A stretch of DNA of 5,618 nt from an uncultured Cellvibrio sp. GTDB taxonomy: Bacteria; Pseudomonadota; Gammaproteobacteria; Pseudomonadales; Cellvibrionaceae. This document shows, piece by piece, positions 1 through 5,198 of this stretch. The notes below the pieces were generated by a model, which was not told where the DNA came from, made no database searches, and saw only the letters and a program-made list of their open reading frames with translations. Location of the stretch: assembly GCA_946482345.1 (NCBI GenBank), contig CAMLRJ010000259.1, forward strand, positions 1 through 5,618. The letters run 5' to 3'. Within the stretch, counting starts at the first letter, position 1; every line of letters starts with the position of its first letter. A program made the translations under genes and the position numbers.

Positions 1-1
1 T

Positions 2-145
2 TGGAGTATTGCGCGTTACATTCTCAGTAAATATCGCCAGCCGGTCATTGGCGATAGAGTCAGTTTGGGGCACGTGGATTTTGTCGTATTAAGTATTAAA
101 AATGATCGCTTGGAAAAAATCGGTTTGAAAATTCATCAGAAATAA
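2..145 (+). CDS. C-terminal end of a K+/H+ antiporter (CPA1, NhaP2/CvrA-like), partial
   Basis: Only the last 47 codons are in the window; the gene enters from the left edge and stops at TAA 143-145. The readable protein contains GDRVSLGHVDFVVLSIKN followed by DRLEKIGLKI. This resembles the small C-terminal transporter-associated (CorC_HlyC-type) domain at the end of NhaP2/CvrA potassium/proton antiporters, where a GDRV.LG motif leads to a strand ending in VGLK-like residues. In that family the domain is cytoplasmic and follows a 12-13 helix membrane domain that exchanges K+ for H+; none of the membrane domain is visible. The same fold also ends CorC/TlyC-type proteins, so the antiporter call rests on the VGLKI-like ending. 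The gene converges on sppA, with 45 bases between the two stop codons. Confidence 0.55.
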   Translation, partial: WSIARYILSKYRQPVIGDRVSLGHVDFVVLSIKNDRLEKIGLKIHQK

Positions 146-162
146 TGAGAGTGGAGAACTAA

Positions 163-182
163 CCTCTCCCTCACGGGAGAGG
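163..182. repeat. GC-rich palindrome between convergent genes, REP-like
   Basis: Perfect 8-bp arms CCTCTCCC (163-170) and GGGAGAGG (175-182) flank a TCAC loop. A run of seven A follows on the plus strand. It lies between the converging stop codons of the antiporter and sppA. A canonical intrinsic terminator would need T's after the stem: the plus strand has A's there, and on the minus strand the T run comes before the stem. It is therefore not a textbook terminator in either direction, although the RNA hairpin could still protect 3' ends or assist termination. The CCTCTCCC...GGGAGAGG core resembles dispersed intergenic palindromes that I recall from several gammaproteobacterial genomes. No second copy occurs in this window. 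Confidence 0.55.
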
Positions 183-190
183 AAAAAAAT

Positions 191-2122
191 CTATAATCCC
201 ACACACTCAAAGCACTTAACGTAAATCCCTTGGGGATCTTGCAACTGTTGAATATCTTGCAAAGGTTTCGTTAAAGGTTGTAACTGGTTCAACACTTGTA
301 AACTGGAAAAGTTGCTTAACAAATGAGTGGGTGCAGGAATCCGGGTATTTTCTGATAAAGAGCGAAAAAATTCTTCTTTCGGTGACAAGGTGCGTTGTAC
401 AAATTCGACTTTGTAATTTTTCAGATCAGTATCTTTAGCTACGGCATCAATCACATCTTGCAAACTTCCCAAGTGATCAACCAATCCGATTTCTTTTGCT
501 TTGTTACCTGTCCACACATGCCCTTGTGCAATCTCATTAATTTGTTCAGGAGTTTGTTTGCGAGCATCGGCTACCAGATTTACAAATCGTTGATAGATAT
601 TATCCACGCCTGCCTGAATGATTTTGCTGGCTTTTTCAGAAAGCGGACGATCAATCCGCATGTCACCGGCTAATTCAGTTGTGCCTACACCATCAGTATG
701 AATACCGATTTTTTTCAAAGAGTTTTCCAGTGTTGGAAAAGCACCGAAGACACCAATCGAACCTGTGATAGTAGAGGGTTGCGCCCAGATCTGGTCACCT
801 GCAGTTGCCATCCAGTAACCACCGGATGCCGCTACACTGCCCATGGAAATATAAATGGGATATTTTTTGTCGCCCAAATGTTCGCGCAGTGCATTAATTT
901 CCGAACGAATAATTTCTGATGCAAATGCACTACCACCACCGGAATCAATACGAATAACCAACGCTTTGACTTGATTGTCGTCGCGCACCTGACGTATCAG
1001 CTCAACCATAGTTTCGCTACCGATACTGCCTTCGGGTTGAAAGCCGTCAACAATATTGCCTGATGCTACTATGACCGCTACTTTATTTTTTTCCACATCA
1101 GGCTTTCTGCGTAAATCAGCAAGATATTGTTTGCTTGATGCTGAAATATAAATTTCGTCAGATTCTCCCTTGCCTATTGTTTTTTCCAGATATTTTTCTA
1201 TTCCCTGACGAGAAAGCGTTTGATCAACCAGTTTTTTTTCCAATACCAGTTTGGCAGTGTCTCCTGCGGTTAATAAAATCTGCGAGTCCATGTTATTAAC
1301 AAAATCATTCAAAGTGCCTGCTTCCAGTTTGCGGGAAGATTCAATTTGTGATGTGTAGTGTTCCCATAATTCATTAATCCACTGTGCGTTGTGTTCACGG
1401 GATTCAGCTGACATATCATCACGTAAATAAGGTTCAAGATAATCTTTATACTTACCGGAACGGAAAGCATGGATGGTAACGCCAAGTGAATCCAGTGCGG
1501 ATTTATAATAATTCATGTAACGACCAAACCCGGTAATTTCCAGATATCCCATTTCATGCATCAAGATTTCGTCTGCAAAAGAGGCCAGATAATATTGATC
1601 CTGCGAATAGTTTTCACTGACAGCAATAATTTTTTTCTCTGATTTTTTAAACTCGGTCAAGGCTTGGCCGATGTCATTCATTTTGGAAATGCCGCCACCC
1701 TGTAACTGTGATAATTCCAACACCAGGTGTGTAACACGATCATCTTTTGCGGCATGCTGAATAGCGTCAACCAAATCACGCACCAGCGTTTCAGTCTCTT
1801 GTTGATTTTCGTCGGACAGCATGAGGCTGATTGGATCGACATAGGTTTTTTGATCTACCAATATCCCTGTTGGTTGAATCGTCAATGCAAATTTTTCCGG
1901 TAGGGGTTTGGGTGCGTTGGCACCAATAAAACTGAGAAAAATAATTAATAAAAAGAAATAAAAAATACTTTTGATGATAATGCGTATGACATTGAATATT
2001 TTTCCAATAAAAGCAAAGAACAAACGAAAAGGGCCGGGCTTTTGAGGTGCAGGTGGTGGCGAACCGGGTAGAGGTTTGGGGGCTGGTGTCATATTTTGCG
2101 GATCATAATAGTTGACAGACAT
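191..2122 (-). CDS. sppA: Signal peptide peptidase SppA, 67K type (protease IV)
   Basis: Membrane-anchored S49-family serine protease that degrades cleaved signal peptides in the inner membrane. The protein has 643 residues (E. coli SppA has 618) and shows the tandem-domain 67K form. A proline-rich cytoplasmic N-terminus (about 12-31) precedes one membrane anchor (about 43-68). The N-terminal domain carries the lysine in RSGKYKDYLEP (K226, aligning with E. coli K209). The C-terminal domain carries the nucleophile in MGSVAASGGYW (S433, aligning with E. coli S409), followed by PSTITGSIGVFG. Together these form an intact Ser/Lys dyad. The C-terminus ends in DPQGIYVKCFECVGL, with a CxxC resembling the E. 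coli tail. The ATG start has AAGGAA five bases upstream, overlapping the stop codon of the DUF2069 gene, so the two are probably co-transcribed and translationally coupled. No canonical terminator is seen downstream. Confidence 0.96.
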   Translation of the reverse strand: MSVNYYDPQNMTPAPKPLPGSPPPAPQKPGPFRLFFAFIGKIFNVIRIIIKSIFYFFLLIIFLSFIGANAPKPLPEKFALTIQPTGILVDQKTYVDPISLMLSDENQQETETLVRDLVDAIQHAAKDDRVTHLVLELSQLQGGGISKMNDIGQALTEFKKSEKKIIAVSENYSQDQYYLASFADEILMHEMGYLEITGFGRYMNYYKSALDSLGVTIHAFRSGKYKDYLEPYLRDDMSAESREHNAQWINELWEHYTSQIESSRKLEAGTLNDFVNNMDSQILLTAGDTAKLVLEKKLVDQTLSRQGIEKYLEKTIGKGESDEIYISASSKQYLADLRRKPDVEKNKVAVIVASGNIVDGFQPEGSIGSETMVELIRQVRDDNQVKALVIRIDSGGGSAFASEIIRSEINALREHLGDKKYPIYISMGSVAASGGYWMATAGDQIWAQPSTITGSIGVFGAFPTLENSLKKIGIHTDGVGTTELAGDMRIDRPLSEKASKIIQAGVDNIYQRFVNLVADARKQTPEQINEIAQGHVWTGNKAKEIGLVDHLGSLQDVIDAVAKDTDLKNYKVEFVQRTLSPKEEFFRSLSENTRIPAPTHLLSNFSSLQVLNQLQPLTKPLQDIQQLQDPQGIYVKCFECVGL

Positions 2123-2131
2123 AAAAGTTCC

Positions 2132-2560
2132 TTAATTTTTTTGCGGTAACCCGGATTGCTGTTGTGATAAAAAATATCGCCAGTACTGCAGCCAACGGCT
2201 GGTCATCATGGATGAAATAAAAAGAATTGTAACCAATAGTGTGATTAACCAATCGCTCCATAAACTTCGGGTGTAGGCCACAGGAAAAATAACGACAAAA
2301 TAAATAAGGCAAACAAAACAGATCCAGGAATAAGTGCGAAATGTTTGTTTGATCAGGCCGGGAATAAAAATTAACAAAGGTATTAGTTTAAGACTAACAA
2401 CTGCCCAATCAATCGGTAATTTCCACTCGGTATACAACATCATAGCAATCAACATCAGATAACTCAGAAGTGCTGCAGGTCTGCTCCAGGTTAATCTTTT
2501 TTTAAAACCTTGCCCTTGTTCCCGGGTGAGAATTAAAGGTTCTTTGCTGCGTTTGTACAT
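2132..2560 (-). CDS. DUF2069-family inner-membrane protein
   Basis: Protein of 142 residues with four predicted membrane helices (about 28-45, 53-71, 77-95, 102-118), a basic N-terminus and a short polar C-terminus. The pattern LKLIPLLIFIPGLI, then FRTYSWICFVCLIYF, matches what I know of DUF2069, a family of small proteobacterial membrane proteins with no assigned function. The conserved-looking residues are P61, P67-G68 and R75-T76-Y77-x-W79. The ATG at 2560-2558 is the only plausible start: an in-frame stop lies nine codons upstream and there is no other start codon between. Its ribosome binding site is poor (CGGTTAATT before ATG). Only nine bases separate its stop from the sppA start, and the sppA Shine-Dalgarno overlaps that stop, so it leads a two-gene unit with sppA. 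A link to membrane protein or signal peptide turnover is inferred from position only. Confidence 0.85.
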   Translation of the reverse strand: MYKRSKEPLILTREQGQGFKKRLTWSRPAALLSYLMLIAMMLYTEWKLPIDWAVVSLKLIPLLIFIPGLIKQTFRTYSWICFVCLIYFVVIFPVAYTRSLWSDWLITLLVTILFISSMMTSRWLQYWRYFLSQQQSGLPQKN

Positions 2561-2581
2561 AATTAACCGACAGGTTGGTTG

Positions 2582-2609
2582 ATATTAGCTTGAAAGCATG
2601 GATGTGCAA
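2582..2609 (-). promoter_or_regulatory. Weak candidate promoter for the DUF2069-sppA unit
   Basis: On the minus strand, TTGCAC (2609-2604) and TAATAT (2587-2582) are separated by 16 bases and would start transcription near 2575, just ahead of the DUF2069 ATG. Both hexamers match the sigma70 consensus poorly (3/6 and 4/6). The gltA terminator lies upstream, so this unit needs its own promoter somewhere between 2561 and 2669 unless it depends on read-through. This is the best pair I see there. TATAAC at 2646-2641 is another possible -10 but has no well-spaced -35. Confidence 0.25.
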
Positions 2610-2669
2610 ATTGGCGACGCTTGTGCAACTTTTTGATCGGGTTATAGCTTGTGGTCTTAACAAAAGAAT

Positions 2670-2691
2670 AAAGGCCGCAAATGCGGCCTTT
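2670..2691 (-). terminator. Intrinsic terminator of gltA
   Basis: Read on the minus strand, a 9-bp stem AAAGGCCGC / GCGGCCTTT encloses a four-base loop (ATTT), which may close by one more A-T pair. It is followed by a T-rich tail (TTTATTCTTTT). It begins about 20 bases after the gltA stop codon, the expected place for a monocistronic gltA transcript to end. The stem also has A's and T's at its outer ends, but no plus-strand gene runs into it. Confidence 0.9.
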
Positions 2692-2711
2692 ATATTAACT
2701 CAAAACAGCCA

Positions 2712-3992
2712 TTATTTTTTCGGATAATCGCGCTTTGGGCTTCCTGTGTAAAGTTGGCGTGGGCGACCAATTTTGTAAGGACTGCTGACCATTTCGTTCC
2801 AATGGGAATACCAACCCACTGCACGACCCAAGGCAAAAATTACAGTGAACATTTCGGTCGGAATGCCTATCGCTTTCATGATAATGCCAGAGTAGAAATC
2901 GACATTGGGATAGAGTTTTTTCGATATGAAATAAGGATCTTCCAATGCAATTTGTTCAAGACGTTTTGCAATCGCAAGCATAGGTTCATTTTGCAGCCCC
3001 AATTCGCTCAATACTTCATCACAGGTTTGTTTCATCACTTTGGCGCGAGGGTCAAAGTTTTTGTATACACGATGACCGAAGCCCATTAAACGGAAACCGG
3101 AAGTTTTGTCTTTGGCTCGTGCAACACAGGCGTCGACATTATCCAAAGTACCGATTTCTTCCAGCATTTCCAAAACAGCTTCGTTAGCGCCGCCGTGAGC
3201 TGGGCCCCACAAAGTTGAAATGCCCGCTGCGATTGCAGCAAATGGATTGGTGCCCGAAGAACCTGACAAACGCACAGTCGAAGTTGATGCGTTTTGTTCA
3301 TGATCAGCGTGCAAAACAAAAATGCGATCCATAGCTTTGGCTATGGTTTTACTGACATTCGGTGCTTGACCGGCTTTGCCGAAAGTCATGTGCAAATAAT
3401 TTTCCGCGAACGACAGACTGTTGTCCGGTGCAATAAATTCTTCACCCTTACGGTGTTTGTAAACCATCGCAGAAAGCGTTGGCATTTGGCCGATTAAACG
3501 ATAAGCCGTTAATTTGCGGCTGTCGGCATTGGTGATATCAATTTCATCGTTATAAACAGCGGCCAATGCAGCAACAGCGCTGCATAAAATTGCCATAGGG
3601 TGTGATTCGCGTTTAAAACTTTTAATGATGTTGGCAATCGATGCATCAACAGCAGAATGTTTTTTAATTTCAGCAGTAAATTCAGCTTTTTGTTCGGAAG
3701 TTGGCAATTCGCCATTCAGAAGTAAATAACAGGTTTCGAGATAATCAGAGGATACAGCCAGTTGTTCAATCGGGTAACCGCGGTGAAGTAGAACGCCCTC
3801 GTCACCATCTATATAAGTAATTTTGGATTCGCATGAAGCGGTGGACATAAAGCCGGGGTCGAAAGTGAAAAATCCGTTTTTGGTAATTCCTGTCACGTCT
3901 ATAACGTCAGGGCCTATGGTGCTGGATAAAACGGGACATTCAATCTTGGTATCAATACCATCAATCGTGAGATGTGCTTTCTTGTCAGTCAT
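2712..3992 (-). CDS. gltA: Citrate synthase, type II
   Basis: Condenses acetyl-CoA with oxaloacetate to citrate at the entry of the TCA cycle, in the cytoplasm. At 426 residues it matches the family length (E. coli 427) and shows a collinear family pattern: [37 protein letters not shown] near the N-terminus, [14 protein letters not shown] at 228-241, [12 protein letters not shown] with catalytic H266, [18 protein letters not shown] with H307, YPNVDFYSG with D365, and the closing RPRQLYTG. These align with E. coli H264, H305 and D362. Several residues of the E. coli NADH-binding site are changed: K167 to Q169, T204 to K206 and C206 to G208. The ATG at 3992-3990 is supported by AGGAG (4003-3999) six bases upstream. 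It is transcribed divergently from sdhCDA, has its own promoter and ends at the hairpin at 2670-2691, so it is probably monocistronic. Confidence 0.98.
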   Translation of the reverse strand: MTDKKAHLTIDGIDTKIECPVLSSTIGPDVIDVTGITKNGFFTFDPGFMSTASCESKITYIDGDEGVLLHRGYPIEQLAVSSDYLETCYLLLNGELPTSEQKAEFTAEIKKHSAVDASIANIIKSFKRESHPMAILCSAVAALAAVYNDEIDITNADSRKLTAYRLIGQMPTLSAMVYKHRKGEEFIAPDNSLSFAENYLHMTFGKAGQAPNVSKTIAKAMDRIFVLHADHEQNASTSTVRLSGSSGTNPFAAIAAGISTLWGPAHGGANEAVLEMLEEIGTLDNVDACVARAKDKTSGFRLMGFGHRVYKNFDPRAKVMKQTCDEVLSELGLQNEPMLAIAKRLEQIALEDPYFISKKLYPNVDFYSGIIMKAIGIPTEMFTVIFALGRAVGWYSHWNEMVSSPYKIGRPRQLYTGSPKRDYPKK

Positions 3993-4047
3993 TACTGACT
4001 CCTGTGCTTACTAGGTTTTACATGGGATTATCAATTTTCGGAGCGGC

Positions 4048-4075
4048 ATTATAGACAAGTTGTTAACCATGTCGA
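4048..4075 (-). promoter_or_regulatory. gltA sigma70-type promoter
   Basis: On the minus strand, TCGACA (4075-4070, 5/6 match to the -35 consensus) and a perfect TATAAT (4053-4048) are 16 bases apart. A GC-rich discriminator (GCCGCTCC) follows and predicts a start near 4041, giving a leader of about 49 bases before the gltA ATG. The spacer contains the palindrome GTTAAC (4062-4067), which could belong to a regulator site, but alone it is too short to assign. Confidence 0.75.
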
Positions 4076-4227
4076 AAGTTTTTGCCGGATTGAAATCATA
4101 AAAACTTATATGAATAACAATCTCCAATTTGCCAGATCGCCAAATCTCTGCTTTATTTTCGAAGTTTGCCTCTCTCTGGTGCGAAATGCGCCTTTGTGTT
4201 CTTAATCAGGGCAAAATGATGATCTTT

Positions 4228-4240
4228 ATTTCAATGAAAT
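4228..4240. promoter_or_regulatory. 13-bp palindrome, candidate operator
   Basis: Perfect 6-bp arms ATTTCA and TGAAAT flank a single central A. It lies about 100 bases upstream of the main sdh promoter and about 150 bases upstream of the gltA promoter, with no gene overlapping it. The symmetry fits a dimeric regulator. I do not recognise the sequence as a known binding site, and a short AT-rich palindrome can arise by chance. Confidence 0.35.
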
Positions 4241-4268
4241 CAGTATCTTGTGTAAAAAAATCGTTAAT

Positions 4269-4298
4269 TTGAAACGCATCTATTAATAGAGATATATG
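4269..4298 (+). promoter_or_regulatory. Possible second, upstream sdhC promoter
   Basis: TTGAAA (4269-4274) and TATATG (4293-4298) are 18 bases apart, matching the consensus at 4-5 and 4 positions. It would start near 4305, about 50 bases upstream of the main promoter. The 12-bp palindrome at 4279-4290 lies inside its spacer, which would suit repression if the promoter is real. It is much weaker on paper than the TATAAT at 4346-4351. Confidence 0.25.
4279..4290. promoter_or_regulatory. 12-bp perfect palindrome, candidate operator
   Basis: TCTATTAATAGA is a perfect two-fold symmetric site centred between 4284 and 4285, about 40 bases upstream of the -35 region of the main sdh promoter. That is a plausible position for an activator of that promoter or a repressor of the weaker upstream one. 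It matches no motif I can name. Confidence 0.35.
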
Positions 4299-4322
4299 TG
4301 TCATTTGCGTGGGGTTTTTTGT

Positions 4323-4351
4323 TTGTGTTTCCAAACCTCACTCTCTATAAT
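4323..4351 (+). promoter_or_regulatory. Main sdhCDAB promoter
   Basis: A perfect TATAAT (4346-4351) sits 17 bases downstream of TTGTGT (4323-4328), a weak -35 matching the consensus at only three positions. The discriminator GCAGCGC is GC-rich and predicts a start near 4358, giving a leader of about 100 bases before the chosen sdhC start. The weak -35 suggests dependence on an activator. The block TCTATAATGC is shared with the gltA promoter. Confidence 0.7.
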
Positions 4352-4368
4352 GCAGCGCGTTTTGCAGG

Positions 4369-4417
4369 GTGCACCGTCAAAAAGCAGAAAATGCTCTTTG
4401 TTTTGTTGCGAGTGCAC
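4369..4417 (+). promoter_or_regulatory. Foldable leader hairpin upstream of sdhC
   Basis: In the predicted sdh leader, GTGCACCGT (4369-4377) can pair with GCG (4408-4410) and GTGCAC (4412-4417), leaving A4411 bulged. Inside this, CAAA and AGCA (4378-4386) can pair with TGCT and TTTG (4392-4400) around a GAAAA loop, with one mismatch. The structure ends about 40 bases before the start codon and 25 before the ribosome binding site, so it does not sequester either by itself. It could affect stability or small-RNA access. The pairing was found by eye and no energy was calculated. Confidence 0.35.
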
Positions 4418-4458
4418 ATGTGTTTAACCGGCCCAAAAGGCATAAGGTGAATAAAACC

Positions 4459-4833
4459 GTGAACAAAAAAAGACCCGTCAACCTCGATTTTTCTACCATT
4501 AAACTTCCTATCACTGCTCTTGTTTCTATTACTCATCGCGTCACCGGCATTCTTCTCTTTGGTGGTGTTGCAGCACTTATGTGGATGTTGCAGGCAAGCC
4601 TTGAATCCGCTGAAAGTTTTGCCGCGGTAAAAACGCTGGGCAGTCATCCTGTTTGCCATATTGTGTTGTTTGGAATACTTGCTTTGTTGTCCTACCACAC
4701 AGTGATGGGTTTGCGTCATTTGATTATGGATTTGGGCATTGGTGAAACACTGAAAGGTGGTCAAAGGGGTGCAAAAATTGCGCTTGCTATCGCCATAGTA
4801 TTGATTGTTTTAGCGGGGGTTTGGGTATGGTAA
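4459..4833 (+). CDS. sdhC: Succinate dehydrogenase cytochrome b556 subunit
   Basis: One of the two membrane anchors of complex II; together with SdhD it binds heme b and forms the ubiquinone site. From the GTG at 4459 the protein has 124 residues and three membrane helices. It begins with the family signature RPVNLD (5-10), continues with IKLPITALVSITHRVTG, which carries S23 and R27 (aligning with the E. coli quinone-site S27 and R31), and has the heme-ligand region SYHTVMGLRHLIMD with H80 (E. coli H84). The 4459 start is preceded by AAGGTGA eight bases upstream and gives the common MNKKRPVNLD opening. A GTG at 4447, with AAAAGG six bases upstream, would add four residues and match the E. coli length, so it remains possible. 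The stop codon overlaps the sdhD start. Confidence 0.95.
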   Translation: MNKKRPVNLDFSTIKLPITALVSITHRVTGILLFGGVAALMWMLQASLESAESFAAVKTLGSHPVCHIVLFGILALLSYHTVMGLRHLIMDLGIGETLKGGQRGAKIALAIAIVLIVLAGVWVW

Positions 4834-5198
4834 CTTCAGTAACCAGTTTTGGGCGCAGCGGTCTTTATGATTGGCTGATTCAACGTGTTGGTGGCGTCGT
4901 CATGGCGGCTTACACCATCTTCATAGTCACTTATCTTTTATTACATCCTGATTTAACTTTCGAACAGTGGAAATCTTTATACAGCCAATTGTGGATGAGA
5001 GTGTTCACGCTGGTCACTCTCTTGTCTTTTATTTCACATGCGTGGATTGGTTTATGGGCAGTGCTCACTGATTATTTGACTGTACGCATGCTTGGCAATA
5101 AAGCAACTTTCTTACGTGTCTTTGCTCAGCTTGTTTTAGGGATGGTTGCAGTTACCTATTTGGTCTGGGGTGTTGAAATCATCTGGGGTATTCAGTAA
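4827..5198 (+). CDS. sdhD: Succinate dehydrogenase hydrophobic membrane anchor subunit
   Basis: Second membrane anchor of complex II, with 123 residues and three membrane helices. The motif [15 protein letters not shown] carries H71 (heme ligand), D82 and Y83 (quinone site), at the same numbers as in E. coli SdhD. The N-terminus [20 protein letters not shown] resembles the E. coli MVSNASALGRNGVHDF start, which supports the ATG at 4827 over the in-frame TTG two codons earlier. This ATG overlaps the sdhC stop (ATGGTAA, 7 bases), and a G-rich ribosome binding site (GCGGGGG, 4813-4819) lies within the sdhC coding end. The overlap implies translational coupling that would keep the two anchors in equal amounts. 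Confidence 0.96.
   Translation: MVTSVTSFGRSGLYDWLIQRVGGVVMAAYTIFIVTYLLLHPDLTFEQWKSLYSQLWMRVFTLVTLLSFISHAWIGLWAVLTDYLTVRMLGNKATFLRVFAQLVLGMVAVTYLVWGVEIIWGIQ

Larger units (their letters stand above)
3993..4458. promoter_or_regulatory. Divergent regulatory region between gltA and sdhC
   Basis: This 466-base stretch contains no gene I can support. From left to right it holds the gltA ribosome binding site (3999-4003), a leader of roughly 40-50 bases, the gltA promoter (4048-4075, minus strand), and a central AT-rich part with no convincing coding or RNA-gene signal. It continues with a 13-bp palindrome (4228-4240), a 12-bp palindrome (4279-4290), the main sdh promoter (4323-4351) and a leader that can fold (4369-4417). 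The size of the gap between the two promoters, about 250 bases, leaves room for regulator binding. I could not assign a CRP, ArcA or Fnr site with confidence. Confidence 0.7.

Noticed and set aside
395..919. Plus-strand open frames opposite sppA
   Set aside because: They are shadows of the sppA reading frame with no family similarity or ribosome binding sites worth noting.
4018..4023. ATG-TAA start-stop pair in the gltA leader
   Set aside because: It has no Shine-Dalgarno upstream, and such a hexamer is expected by chance in AT-rich sequence.
4178..4192. Hairpin GGTGCG / TGCGCC followed by T-rich sequence, plus strand
   Set aside because: The stem has only six pairs, two of them G-U, and no plus-strand gene lies upstream that would need a terminator. 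I also see no promoter for a small RNA ending there.
4059..4271. Possible ArcA or CRP sites (TTGTTAACC near 4060-4068, CGTTAATTT near 4262-4270)
   Set aside because: Each matches only part of a consensus and lacks the second repeat or half-site, and whether this organism has ArcA cannot be told from the window.
4369..4458. N-terminal extension of SdhC from a GTG at 4369
   Set aside because: The frame is open, but the extra 30 residues do not resemble SdhC, whose proteins start a few residues before RPVNLD, and no ribosome binding site precedes this GTG. The stretch is better explained as leader RNA.
4345..4764. Minus-strand open frame of 139 codons opposite sdhC
   Set aside because: It lies antisense to clear sdhC sequence, has no recognisable domain, and its composition follows from the opposite strand.
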